DNA of 37,113 bases from CAVVIO01 sp963748095 (GTDB taxonomy: Bacteria; Bacteroidota; Bacteroidia; Bacteroidales; UBA10428), in contig CAVVIO010000088.1 of the NCBI GenBank assembly GCA_963748095.1, positions 1 through 37,113 of the forward strand, read 5' to 3'. Below are positions 17,466-24,358 of this stretch, piece by piece. The first letter of the stretch is position 1. Every line of letters begins with the position of its first letter. The translations under genes and the position numbers were made by a program. Under the pieces are notes generated by a model. The model ran no database searches. It had not been told where the DNA came from and worked only from the letters and a program-made list of their open reading frames with translations.

Positions 17466-18572
17466 ATGGAGTTGTCCGACAATAAATCTATTTTAATTGT
17501 TGATGATGTTTCAAAAAATATTCAGGTTCTTGCTACTTATTTGAAGCGTGAAGGATATAAACTTAATTTTGCACAAAACGGGCCGGAAGCATTGAAACAT
17601 GCACTCCATCAGTCGTTTGACCTGATCCTGCTTGACATAATGATGCCTGAAATGGACGGGTTTGAAGTGTGCCGGCAGCTTAAGGAAAATAAAACTACAA
17701 GTGATATCCCGGTAATATTCATTACGGCTAAAAGCGATATAGCGAGCATAACACGCAGCTTTGAAGTGGGAGGGGTTGATTATATTACCAAACCTTTTAA
17801 TGGGGCTGAGTTAATAGCCAGGGTAAAGACCCATCTGAACCTGAAAGATAAAGAAACGAAGTTAAGGGAACTTAATGAAACAAAAGACAAGTTTTTTTCT
17901 ATAATTGCCCACGATCTGAGAAATCCATTCTTTAACCTGATAGGACTTAGCGATTTGCTGGGTAATAGTATTAATGAATATAGTCCGGAAGAGATCGTAG
18001 ATATAGCTAATGCCATGTCGGTGTCGGCAAAACAGGGATATGACCTGCTTGAAAACCTGCTTGACTGGTCATTAGTACAGTCCGGCAGAATAAGTTATAA
18101 GCCCGAAAAAATCAACCTTTTGAAAGTTGCCAAAACCAACAGCGGATTATTCGAAAGTAATATGCGTATTAAAGACATAGGTATTTCTATAAACATTAAT
18201 AAAGCTCTTTCCGCTTACGCCGACGAAAATATGGTGACAACCGTACTTCGGAACCTGATATCCAATGCTATCAAATTCTCTGTCAGGGGAAGCGATGTGG
18301 TGTTGGACGCTATTCAGGAAGACGACAGGATAATTGTTTCTGTTACCGATAAAGGGACCGGTATAAGTAATGAAAACCTTGAGAAACTCTTTAAATTATC
18401 CACTAAAGTATCGGTCAAAGGCACCGAAAATGAATCGGGTACCGGTCTGGGACTGGTATTGTGTAAAGAATTTGTGGAATTGAACGGTGGAAAAATATGG
18501 GCCGAAACCAAGCAGGACAAAGGAACAACTATGCGATTCACGCTGCCTGTTAATCCTCCAATGAATGTTTAA
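17466..18572 (+). CDS. Receiver-histidine kinase fusion (response regulator with HisKA/HATPase output)
   Basis: This 368-residue cytoplasmic protein has an N-terminal receiver domain (about 7-125) and a C-terminal kinase core (about 135-365). The receiver is complete: Asp13-Asp14, phospho-acceptor Asp57 (LILLDIMMPEMDGFE), Thr87 (FITAK) and Lys109 (YITKPF). The kinase has His149 in IIAHDLRNPFFNLIG, N-box VLRNLISNAIKFS, G1 box DKGTGI and G2 box GTGLGLVL. It has no DNA-binding domain, so it is an intermediate in a phosphorelay. It follows the hybrid kinase by 10 bases, so the two probably form a two-gene operon in which the receiver takes phosphate from the upstream kinase. Its kinase core is related to that of the histidine-less protein at 11190 (shared ENLLDWS/QNLIEWS and RNLISNA motifs). 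The final response regulator is not in this window. Confidence 0.9.
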   Translation: MELSDNKSILIVDDVSKNIQVLATYLKREGYKLNFAQNGPEALKHALHQSFDLILLDIMMPEMDGFEVCRQLKENKTTSDIPVIFITAKSDIASITRSFEVGGVDYITKPFNGAELIARVKTHLNLKDKETKLRELNETKDKFFSIIAHDLRNPFFNLIGLSDLLGNSINEYSPEEIVDIANAMSVSAKQGYDLLENLLDWSLVQSGRISYKPEKINLLKVAKTNSGLFESNMRIKDIGISININKALSAYADENMVTTVLRNLISNAIKFSVRGSDVVLDAIQEDDRIIVSVTDKGTGISNENLEKLFKLSTKVSVKGTENESGTGLGLVLCKEFVELNGGKIWAETKQDKGTTMRFTLPVNPPMNV

Positions 18573-18618
18573 TTCTTTAAAAATTGAAATTTCCACAAAA
18601 GGATTTGAGTAAAATTTC

Positions 18619-18626
18619 TATATTTG
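18619..18626 (+). promoter_or_regulatory. Bacteroidota -7 promoter element for tRNA-Arg
   Basis: TATATTTG fits the Bacteroidota -7 consensus TAnnTTTG and ends 11 bases before the tRNA 5' end. A TTTG at 18604-18607 is too close to serve as a normal -33 element, so only the -7 box is supported. Confidence 0.5.
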
Positions 18627-18637
18627 CACACCGAAAC

Positions 18638-18710
18638 GGACCTGTAGCTTAATGGATAGAGCATCTGGCTACGGACCAGAAGGTTGGGGGTTCGAGTCCC
18701 TTCAGGTTCA
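18638..18710 (+). tRNA. tRNA-Arg (anticodon ACG)
   Basis: All four arms fold over 73 bases. The acceptor stem GGACCTG pairs with CAGGTTC (one G-T pair) and leaves discriminator A at 18710. The anticodon stem is TCTGG/CCAGA around loop CTACGGA with anticodon ACG at 18671-18673. The T arm GGGGG/CCCTT encloses TTCGAGT. CCA is not encoded and must be added afterwards. The ACG anticodon, read as ICG after deamination, serves CGU, CGC and CGA. It follows the kinase operon by 65 bases with its own -7 element, and arginyl-tRNA synthetase is encoded 8 kb downstream. Confidence 0.96.
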
Positions 18711-18793
18711 CAAAAACAGTGAAGAGTGTGAGTAGAGAGCAAGAGCGAACTACGATCACTCTTTGCTGTTTTTGTCCCTCTATACTCACACTC
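18711..18793 (+). other. Two interleaved inverted repeats directly behind tRNA-Arg (terminator or pseudoknot)
   Basis: Pair 1: CAAAAACAGTGAAGAGTG (18711-18728) with CACTCTTTGCTGTTTTTG (18757-18774), 16 of 18 positions pairing. Pair 2: GAGTGTGAGTAGAGAG (18724-18739) with CTCTATACTCACACTC (18778-18793), 15 of 16 pairing. The arms come in the order 1, 2, 1', 2' and share 18724-18728. The two stems therefore either form a pseudoknot or exclude each other. Pair 1 ends in a GTTTTTG tract and could act as the tRNA terminator. Confidence 0.6.
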
Positions 18794-18890
18794 CAACTCA
18801 AACTAAAAAATATGTTTTATGTGGAAAACCTTGCTGGTTACTACACTTTCAACTCTATCACTCTTAATAATTGCTTTAAATCCTCCCGAT

Positions 18891-18918
18891 ATCCGTAGCG
18901 TCTCCGGCTACGGATTTT
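18891..18918. terminator. Hairpin with stem ATCCGTAGC/GCTACGGAT and T tract
   Basis: A perfect 9-bp stem (18891-18899 with 18907-18915) closes a 7-base loop (GTCTCCG) and runs into TTTT. It has the form of an intrinsic terminator, but no gene ends nearby. It shares its stem with the hairpin at 19086-19110, so it may instead be one copy of a small dispersed palindrome. Confidence 0.5.
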
Positions 18919-19085
18919 AAAAAAACATTTTTTATTCTATTTTAGAAATTTCCTGATGCTGACATGAGAATTCCGGGTTATTTGGCTCTACTAATATTAT
19001 CCTACAGTCATTGATTAACAAAAGAAGATGTTACAAGCTAAAATAATTCCTTGTTTTTATGTTTTTAGTTATTTATAATAATCAT

Positions 19086-19110
19086 TTCCGTAGCCTGGGA
19101 TGCTACGGAA
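19086..19110. repeat. Second hairpin copy, stem TTCCGTAGC/GCTACGGAA
   Basis: A perfect 9-bp stem (19086-19094 with 19102-19110) closes a 7-base loop (CTGGGAT). The inner eight pairs (TCCGTAGC/GCTACGGA) are the same as in the hairpin at 18891; the outermost pair is T-A here and A-T there, and the loop differs. It lies 22 bases beyond the toxin stop (19132) and could terminate the toxin-antitoxin transcript on the minus strand. Confidence 0.55.
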
Positions 19111-19131
19111 TAAGGGAGGGATGATATGTTG

Positions 19132-19451
19132 CTATTTAACCTCTTCTCTTACCTCGGGATCTTGCTTGCCATGAACAACATTCAGTACACGGACTTCGTT
19201 ATCACTAACTACATAAATGATCACATAAGACCAGTTACTTACTGAGCGAAAATCTACGGGTATTCTTCCAGGTATGGTTCTTTGGAGTAACCGGAAAAGC
19301 TTTTTAAGGATAAGCATTTATCAATAATCGTCTTCCTTACGTAGTGGGCTGTTACTGTTGATTTTGATCGGGCTTTAATATAATCGAATATTTCTTTTAT
19401 GGAGTTTTGCGCCCTGTGAGTGATAATTACCCTCTCGTTTTTTATTTCCAT
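19132..19451 (-). pseudogene. RelE/ParE-type toxin of a type II toxin-antitoxin pair, frameshifted
   Basis: Read with one frame change this is a toxin of about 106 residues, the usual size for RelE/ParE proteins. The first frame (ATG at 19451) gives the N-terminal helices: ITHRAQNSIKEIFDYIKARS, then SLKSFSGYSKEPYLEEYP, and stops at 19254-19256. The other frame supplies the missing sheet: FRSVSNWSYVIIYVVSDNEV, then VLNVVHGKQDPEV. Adding one base at the CCC run (GGG on the plus strand, 19258-19260) joins them. These toxins cleave mRNA (RelE) or poison gyrase (ParE); the sequence does not tell which. The start overlaps the antitoxin gene by 10 bases, the usual antitoxin-first order. As written, the truncated 65-residue product would lack the catalytic C-terminal strands. 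The break may be real inactivation or a sequencing error. Confidence 0.78.
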
Positions 19452-19693
19452 TGTTCGGATTCCTTATCAAAGTCTTCAATGGTCATATAATCACCTCTTT
19501 CTATCTCGGTTTTCGATTCTTTTAATTCCTGATACAACTGATTCTTTGTAATTGCTTTGCCAGCCCGGTAAGCAACCACGTTTTCTTCATCTTTGGCATA
19601 TTCGTTTGCTAAAGAATGTACCATTCTTAAAAAGCGTTCGTCTGCTATATCAATATATTGATGAAGTTCATCTCTTAGTTCTGCTGCTCCCAT
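19442..19693 (-). CDS. Antitoxin of the type II toxin-antitoxin pair
   Basis: This 83-residue acidic protein has an amphipathic N-terminal helix region (ELRDELHQYIDIADERFLRM) and a tail common in antitoxins found with RelE/ParE toxins (VVAYRAGKAITKNQLYQELK, then IERGDYMTIEDFDKESEQW). It would bind and neutralise the toxin encoded immediately after, with which it overlaps by 10 bases. Such antitoxins usually repress their own promoter. No clear ribbon-helix-helix or other DNA-binding motif is obvious here. Start is ATG at 19693, and a -7-like element sits just upstream. The frame is intact although the toxin's is not. Confidence 0.83.
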   Translation of the reverse strand: MGAAELRDELHQYIDIADERFLRMVHSLANEYAKDEENVVAYRAGKAITKNQLYQELKESKTEIERGDYMTIEDFDKESEQWK

Positions 19694-19707
19694 GATATTC
19701 TTTTTTA

Positions 19708-19715
19708 CAAATTTA
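19708..19715 (-). promoter_or_regulatory. Possible -7 element for the toxin-antitoxin operon
   Basis: The minus strand reads TAAATTTG, matching TAnnTTTG, 14 bases upstream of the antitoxin ATG. No good -33 element is visible, so this rests on the -7 box and position only. Confidence 0.35.
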
Positions 19716-20032
19716 ATATAATCACTCCTATTTAGTTATTATTTACAGGATGATATTTCTCTAACCTACTTTGATATTTGTCCAGATTATTTAATTGGTA
19801 TCTTTCTGATGAACTTACATATTTGTGACCACCCTTGTACGGTACTTGCCATAAGTTGTTGTTTTTTCAATCAGTAAGCTATCATGCTTGCCCCCGAAAA
19901 TACAAGTTTGTAATTTGCATTAAATATCATAAAAAAGTTTAAAACTTATTTTAAATAATTTCAGTTTAAAGAATGCTTTCCATTTAAGTATAATTTCTTG
20001 CACCCCAATGTAGATGCAGAACAATATAAACA
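19716..20032. other. Intergenic stretch with no recognisable gene
   Basis: A/T-rich sequence between the antitoxin start and the glycosyltransferase stop. I see no open reading frame worth reporting, no RNA gene and no strong hairpin. Confidence 0.5.
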
Positions 20033-20926
20033 TCAGCCCAAAGTACACAAGTACCCCAGTTTGTAAAGGTCGAAAATAAAAAGGTTCGGGTTTTTTCCTG
20101 TCAGGTTTTTTATCAGCCGGGATTCCGTTTTCCTGTACAGAAATTCAATAAACGGAATTAGATTCATGCGTTTGATGATGCTGTAATACCACAGAAGGGT
20201 AATGTCCTTAATTAAATGTTTTTCATTACCGTTGATTTTCATAATGTGCTGAAGATTTTTTATGCCTTCCTGTGTCTTCTCAATAAAATGCATATTGCTT
20301 TCGAGTCTGACATGTGACATCGGGTTATCAATATGTTTTACTGGTATATTCTTTTTCTTCAGTTCATATCCGAAAAGCGTATCCTCATGTCCGTAATTTA
20401 CTATGGTTTCTTCAAACCGTATTATATCAAATATTTTTTTGGTGATCATGAAGTTAAAGGAAGAAAAAGAAGCATACGGATTTTTATTACGGACTTCGGC
20501 AGATTTGAATTCCCTTCTGTGCCCGTAATACCAACGCAGATACTGGTTATATTCTAACGGTGCGGTATTATTGTAAGTTAACCCCCCGCAAACAACGCAA
20601 GAGCAATCGAAATACCGGGAATAGTTATTAATGAAACCGGGTATAATAATTTCAGAGTCGCAATCGAGAAATAACAGGTTATTATACCTGGCTTTATCAG
20701 CAAGCTGGTTTCTTATTCTGGCACGTCCGACATTTTTGGAAAGTTCGACATAAGAAACGCCAGGGATCTCATTGATTTTCCGATTGATCTTTTTGTGGAT
20801 TTCATCCGAGGCATCGTCCATTACTACTACCTCGAAAGGGACTGAGAGTTCATTTGCCTGGGCACTTACGGAAGCGACCAATGCATTTATGTCATAGTTA
20901 AATACAGGAATTAAAACGGATAGCAT
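20033..20926 (-). CDS. Family 2 glycosyltransferase
   Basis: This 297-residue enzyme has a GT-A fold: N-terminal nucleotide-binding strand MLSVLIPVFNYD, the Asp-Asp pair in VVMDDAS (37-38), the metal-binding DxD in FLDCDSE (88-90), and a C-terminal acidic pair in YGHEDTLFGYEL (181-182) typical of the galactosyltransferase-like subgroup and the likely catalytic base region. It transfers a sugar from a nucleotide donor to a glycan or lipid acceptor; donor and acceptor cannot be told. There is no membrane segment. The gene stands alone, divergent from the thioredoxin gene at 21051 and outside any visible polysaccharide cluster. Length is normal for the family. Start is ATG 20926. Confidence 0.88.
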   Translation of the reverse strand: MLSVLIPVFNYDINALVASVSAQANELSVPFEVVVMDDASDEIHKKINRKINEIPGVSYVELSKNVGRARIRNQLADKARYNNLLFLDCDSEIIIPGFINNYSRYFDCSCVVCGGLTYNNTAPLEYNQYLRWYYGHRREFKSAEVRNKNPYASFSSFNFMITKKIFDIIRFEETIVNYGHEDTLFGYELKKKNIPVKHIDNPMSHVRLESNMHFIEKTQEGIKNLQHIMKINGNEKHLIKDITLLWYYSIIKRMNLIPFIEFLYRKTESRLIKNLTGKNPNLFIFDLYKLGYLCTLG

Positions 20927-21050
20927 GTAGTTAGGGTGTAAAATTTTTTGCTATAAATACAGTTTTTAAATTTAATTATTCGAATTTTAAACGCTAAAGA
21001 TTTAATTTTATTTTTGAATATTGATTTTTTAATTCTTAAACGGTCATTTT

Positions 21051-22442
21051 ATGAAAAAGTTAAGCAGATATTTCCTCTTATTAGCAATTATAATTTTAAA
21101 TGCAGGCCATATTTGCGGTCAGGAGTATAATATTACGGTTAAAGCTCCCCAATTAAAAGGGGATACCCTGCGCCTTGCTTATTATTACGGAACCCGTACA
21201 TTTCAGAAGAACCTGTCTGTATTCGATTCTCAGGGAGTACTTCATTTTACAGGAAACAATCTCCATAATGGAATATATATCCTGGTATTGAACGATTCAA
21301 CAGGTATTGAACTTTTAATTGAAAATGACCGCAATTTTACGGTCAGCTTCGGTAACCTGTTTACATTGGAAGGCATGACTATTCAACCAGAGAGCATGAG
21401 TTCAAAATATCTTGATTTTCTTAAAAACCGGCGTCAATTAGAACGGCAGATTGATACACAACAACGAATTCTTCGTGCAGAGAGCCCTGCTTCCGGTTCA
21501 TCACAAAAAACATTGAATACTATTAAAACCTTGCAGGATCAGATACAGGTGTTTACCAAAAAAGTCATTACTGAAAATCCAAATACTTTACTAGCCGATT
21601 ATCTGCAAATGATGTTACCCGTAAAACCCAATGCCAGCTCAGGAACTGAAGCCGATTCATTAAATCTTCGTCAAAACCTGGTTTATTTCAAAGACCATTA
21701 CCTGGATAATGTAAATTTCTCTGATTCAATGCTGGTCTATACACCTTTGTTACAGGTCAAGATTGAGCGTTATTTAACATTGATGGTCCCGCAAAAACCG
21801 GATGATGTAAAACTAGCTATTGATCACCTTATCAGCATTTCAGGTAACAGCAATGCCATGCAGCAATTTGTGATGAATGCCCTTCTGAATCACTATTACC
21901 AGGATATTAACAAACCGGTGAATGAAAGTGCCTTTATTTATCTGGCCAATAAATATTTTCTGCAAAATACTCCGGCATGGGCCGATTCATCGCTGGTTAA
22001 CCGTATAAATGCTGAAGTACTTCGTATTCAGCCCGACGCACTTGGCCAGCCGGCCCCGTCGCTTCCATTAACTTCACTTAACAATCAGAAAGTTCAGATT
22101 AATACTACTTCCTCAAAATACACGCTACTTTATTTTTGGGATGCAGAATGCGATGTCTGTAAAAAACTCACCCCTCAGTTATATGCCTATTATCAGCAAA
22201 ATAAGCACAAGGGATTGAAAGTTATTGCCATTCTTACCGATAAGAATCACATTAAAGAATGGAAAGCATTCATTGAAAAATATAACCTTGACTGGATTAA
22301 TGTTTATTGCACTGCCGGGGGCCGTATGGTGGAAGAAGTGTATAACCTGGCATATACGCCCACAATTTATCTGCTTAATGAACAGCACCGGATAATAGCC
22401 AAAGATCTGATGATTAATGAACTGAACAATTATATTAAATAA
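21051..22442 (+). CDS. Exported thioredoxin-like protein (DUF4369 and TlpA/AhpC-TSA domain)
   Basis: This 463-residue protein has a signal peptide (about 1-23, ending HICGQ), a DUF4369-like beta domain (about 27-110, LKGDTLRLAYYYG), a helical middle (about 115-320) and a thioredoxin-fold C-terminus (about 330-463). The active site is Cys367-Asp-Val-Cys370 (WDAECDVCKKL), and the cis-proline is in YTPTIYLLN. Proteins of this kind reduce or isomerise disulfides in the periplasm and are abundant in Bacteroidota. The substrate is unknown. Immediately upstream of the start is A/T-rich DNA with a -7-like TATTTTTG at 21009-21016. The gene converges on lysA, with 80 bases between the stops. The frame is complete and the length usual. 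Confidence 0.87.
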   Translation: MKKLSRYFLLLAIIILNAGHICGQEYNITVKAPQLKGDTLRLAYYYGTRTFQKNLSVFDSQGVLHFTGNNLHNGIYILVLNDSTGIELLIENDRNFTVSFGNLFTLEGMTIQPESMSSKYLDFLKNRRQLERQIDTQQRILRAESPASGSSQKTLNTIKTLQDQIQVFTKKVITENPNTLLADYLQMMLPVKPNASSGTEADSLNLRQNLVYFKDHYLDNVNFSDSMLVYTPLLQVKIERYLTLMVPQKPDDVKLAIDHLISISGNSNAMQQFVMNALLNHYYQDINKPVNESAFIYLANKYFLQNTPAWADSSLVNRINAEVLRIQPDALGQPAPSLPLTSLNNQKVQINTTSSKYTLLYFWDAECDVCKKLTPQLYAYYQQNKHKGLKVIAILTDKNHIKEWKAFIEKYNLDWINVYCTAGGRMVEEVYNLAYTPTIYLLNEQHRIIAKDLMINELNNYIK

Positions 22443-22522
22443 TGTTCGGGCATAAAAAGTAGCTGAATGGATTTTAGTTTTTAAGATCTATGTACTCCAA
22501 ACTTTAGGAACTCCAGACTTTC

Positions 22523-23782
22523 TTACGGAACAAACCTGTTTAGCTCATCAAAGTTTAATGTGCCAAAGTAATCCTCTAAACTTTCGGCCCGGCGGATCTC
22601 TGTTATCTCCCCGTTTTTTCTCAGTAACAATTCTGCCGATCTTAATTTTCCGTTGTAGTTAAAGCCCATTGCATGCGAGTGGGCTCCAACATCATGAATG
22701 ATAACAATGTCTCCGATCTCTAGTTGAGGTAGCGGGCGGTCAATGGCAAATTTGTCGTTGTTTTCACATAACGAACCGGTCAGGTCATATTTTGAAAAAA
22801 TTTCATTGTTTTCTTTTCCTGATACGGTAGTGTGATGATAAGCATTATAAATCCCGGGCCGCATGAGGTTCGACATGCTGGCATCCAACCCGGCAAAATT
22901 TTTATAGGTACTTTTCAAGTGCCTTACTTTTGTTACCAGATATCCGTAAGGTCCCGTTATTACCCGTCCGTATTCCATGAAAATTTTAAGCGGGGAAAGA
23001 TGATTTGTAACTATTAGTCTCTCGTATGCATCTTTTATACCTTTTCCCACATAGGTTAAATCAACCGGCTCTTCATCCGGTTTGTAAGGGATGCCAATCC
23101 CGCCTCCCAGGTTAACGAATTCCAGTTTGATATCCAATTGTTTTTTCAGTTCTACGGCAAGTTCAAACAACATAATTGCCGTTTCGATAAAGTAATCAGG
23201 GCTGAGTTCGTTGGAAGCAATGAAGGTATGCAAGCCAAATCTTTTTATTCCTTTACTTTTTACTTTTTCATACCCTTCAAACAGTTGTTCATAGGTAAAG
23301 CCATACTTCGATTCTTCCGGTTTCCCGATAATGAAATTACCTTCTCTTCTTTTTCCGGGATTGTACCGGAACGAAATTATTTCAGGCAAGCCGCAGCAAT
23401 CTTCCAGAAAATCAATATGTGTGATATCATCGAGATTAATGATAGCGCCCAGTTCTTTGGCTTTTCGATATTCTTCTTCCGGGGTATTGTTCGAGGTAAA
23501 CATAATTTCCTCACCTTTTATTCCACATTTTTCGGCTAGCAGCAACTCAGCCATGGAACTACAGTCTGCCCCGAAACCAATATTCTTCAATAATTTCAGG
23601 ATAAAGGGATTGGGAGTGGCTTTTACGGCAAAGAATTCCTTGCTCCCTTTATTCCACGAAAAGGCATCTTTCAGTTTCCCGGCATTTTCCAGAATGCTTT
23701 TCTCATCGTACAGGTAAAAAGGTGTCGGGTACTTTTCAATTATATCAAGTAATTTGTTTTGATCAATTGGCAGGTGTCTCAT
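22523..23782 (-). CDS. lysA: Diaminopimelate decarboxylase-family enzyme
   Basis: This 419-residue PLP enzyme of the alanine-racemase-fold decarboxylases should convert meso-diaminopimelate to lysine, the last step of lysine synthesis. The PLP lysine is Lys54 (EFFAVKATPNP). The PLP-phosphate glycine loop is NLGGGIGIPY, followed by FMEYGRVITGPYG. The C-terminal active-site cysteine lies in GSLCENNDKF, where many relatives have CESxD; this variant resembles the divergent Bacteroidota form. The barrel and C-terminal beta domain are complete. I start at ATG 23782; a TTG nine bases upstream (23791) is possible but less likely. Two TTATCCGGTA-like direct repeats lie just upstream (about 23795 and 23839). 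Related decarboxylases acting on arginine or carboxynorspermidine are less likely, but cannot be excluded by eye. Confidence 0.86.
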   Translation of the reverse strand: MRHLPIDQNKLLDIIEKYPTPFYLYDEKSILENAGKLKDAFSWNKGSKEFFAVKATPNPFILKLLKNIGFGADCSSMAELLLAEKCGIKGEEIMFTSNNTPEEEYRKAKELGAIINLDDITHIDFLEDCCGLPEIISFRYNPGKRREGNFIIGKPEESKYGFTYEQLFEGYEKVKSKGIKRFGLHTFIASNELSPDYFIETAIMLFELAVELKKQLDIKLEFVNLGGGIGIPYKPDEEPVDLTYVGKGIKDAYERLIVTNHLSPLKIFMEYGRVITGPYGYLVTKVRHLKSTYKNFAGLDASMSNLMRPGIYNAYHHTTVSGKENNEIFSKYDLTGSLCENNDKFAIDRPLPQLEIGDIVIIHDVGAHSHAMGFNYNGKLRSAELLLRKNGEITEIRRAESLEDYFGTLNFDELNRFVP

Positions 23783-23926
23783 AAAACTCAATTAGATTAT
23801 CCGGTAAATTGAATAAATCGCCAAAGATATAGATTATCAGGTTATCCGGTAGTTATTTATTTTTTTGGTTAAAATGTTTATCAACAGATATAAGAACAGG
23901 GAATATTTCTTAGAAATATATCTTTA

Positions 23927-23968
23927 AAAAAGCCGCGCACCTTTTTAAAAAATCATACGCGGCTTTTT
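23927..23968 (-). terminator. GC-rich hairpin, probable terminator of the btuCD operon
   Basis: AAAAAGCCGCG (23927-23937) pairs perfectly with CGCGGCTTTTT (23958-23968) around a 20-base loop. On the minus strand the stem ends in a run of T, as expected for termination after the small membrane-protein gene that stops at 24126. The symmetric A/T tails would let it work in both directions. It lies in a 343-base gap without genes. Confidence 0.6.
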
Positions 23969-24012
23969 ACAAAAACATGCACGGCTTTTTACAAAATCAC
24001 GTGCGCCTTTTC
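23936..24012. repeat. Short tandem repeat, 22-bp period, about 3.5 copies
   Basis: The block GGCTTTTTACAAAA and degenerate versions recur with exact 22-base spacing: CCTTTTTA at 23940, GCTTTTTA at 23962 and 23984, and CCTTTTC at 24006. Between them are GC-rich joints (CATACGC, CATGCAC, CACGTGC). The terminator stem above uses part of it. The rest of the 23783-24125 gap holds no gene that I can see. Confidence 0.6.
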
Positions 24013-24125
24013 AAGGTTTTCACATTCCGGTCAGGATACCATATACTTTGCAGTGCGGATTTTTATTATCCTGCATGTGTAAGTCTACTGAAAATCTTTC
24101 ATTTATAAATTTAACCCGTACAAAC

Positions 24126-24347
24126 TTATTCGTTTATTTTTGGCTTCTGTTCATCATCTTTCAGCATCACTGTGAAAATAAATAAAACTACTGCAGAAGC
24201 GGCAAATATCACGATAAGGGTCCAGATCAACCGCATAACTACCTGTTCCAGATCGATTATATCCCAGATACCTAGCAATGCTATAATGGTAAACACCAGT
24301 ATCAAAGTGATAAGGGTATAAGCTACTACTTTTTTAATCGGATTCAT
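24126..24347 (-). CDS. Small two-span membrane protein of unknown function
   Basis: This 73-residue protein has two hydrophobic helices (about 9-28 and 38-64) joined by a short acidic turn (WDIIDLEQ) and ends in a charged tail (MLKDDEQKPKINE). I do not recognise a named family; small proteins of this shape are common in Bacteroidota. It lies 11 bases after the cobalamin ATPase gene and is probably co-transcribed with it. It could be an accessory subunit of the importer or simply a passenger. No catalytic motif is visible. Confidence 0.7.
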   Translation of the reverse strand: MNPIKKVVAYTLITLILVFTIIALLGIWDIIDLEQVVMRLIWTLIVIFAASAVVLFIFTVMLKDDEQKPKINE

Positions 24348-24358
24348 AATGATTGATT

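Larger units (their letters stand above)
18794..19131. other. Non-coding stretch between the tRNA and the toxin-antitoxin pair
   Basis: I see no gene in these 338 bases. They hold two hairpins with nearly the same stem (18891-18915 and 19086-19110), each listed separately, and otherwise A/T-rich sequence. No copy of the tRNA 3' end that would mark an integrated element is seen. Confidence 0.6.

Noticed and set aside
18691..18710. tRNA 3' end as an integration (att) site
   Set aside because: No second copy of the tRNA 3' end and no integrase gene were found in the window.
18569..18796. Minus-strand reading frame across the tRNA encoding EGTRTPNLLVRSQMLYPLSY
   Set aside because: This peptide is the familiar artefact obtained by translating the antisense strand of a tRNA gene. 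The tRNA folds perfectly, so no protein is called.
23936..24012. CRISPR-like array
   Set aside because: The units are 22 bases with no unique spacers, and no cas genes are nearby. It is a simple degenerate tandem repeat.
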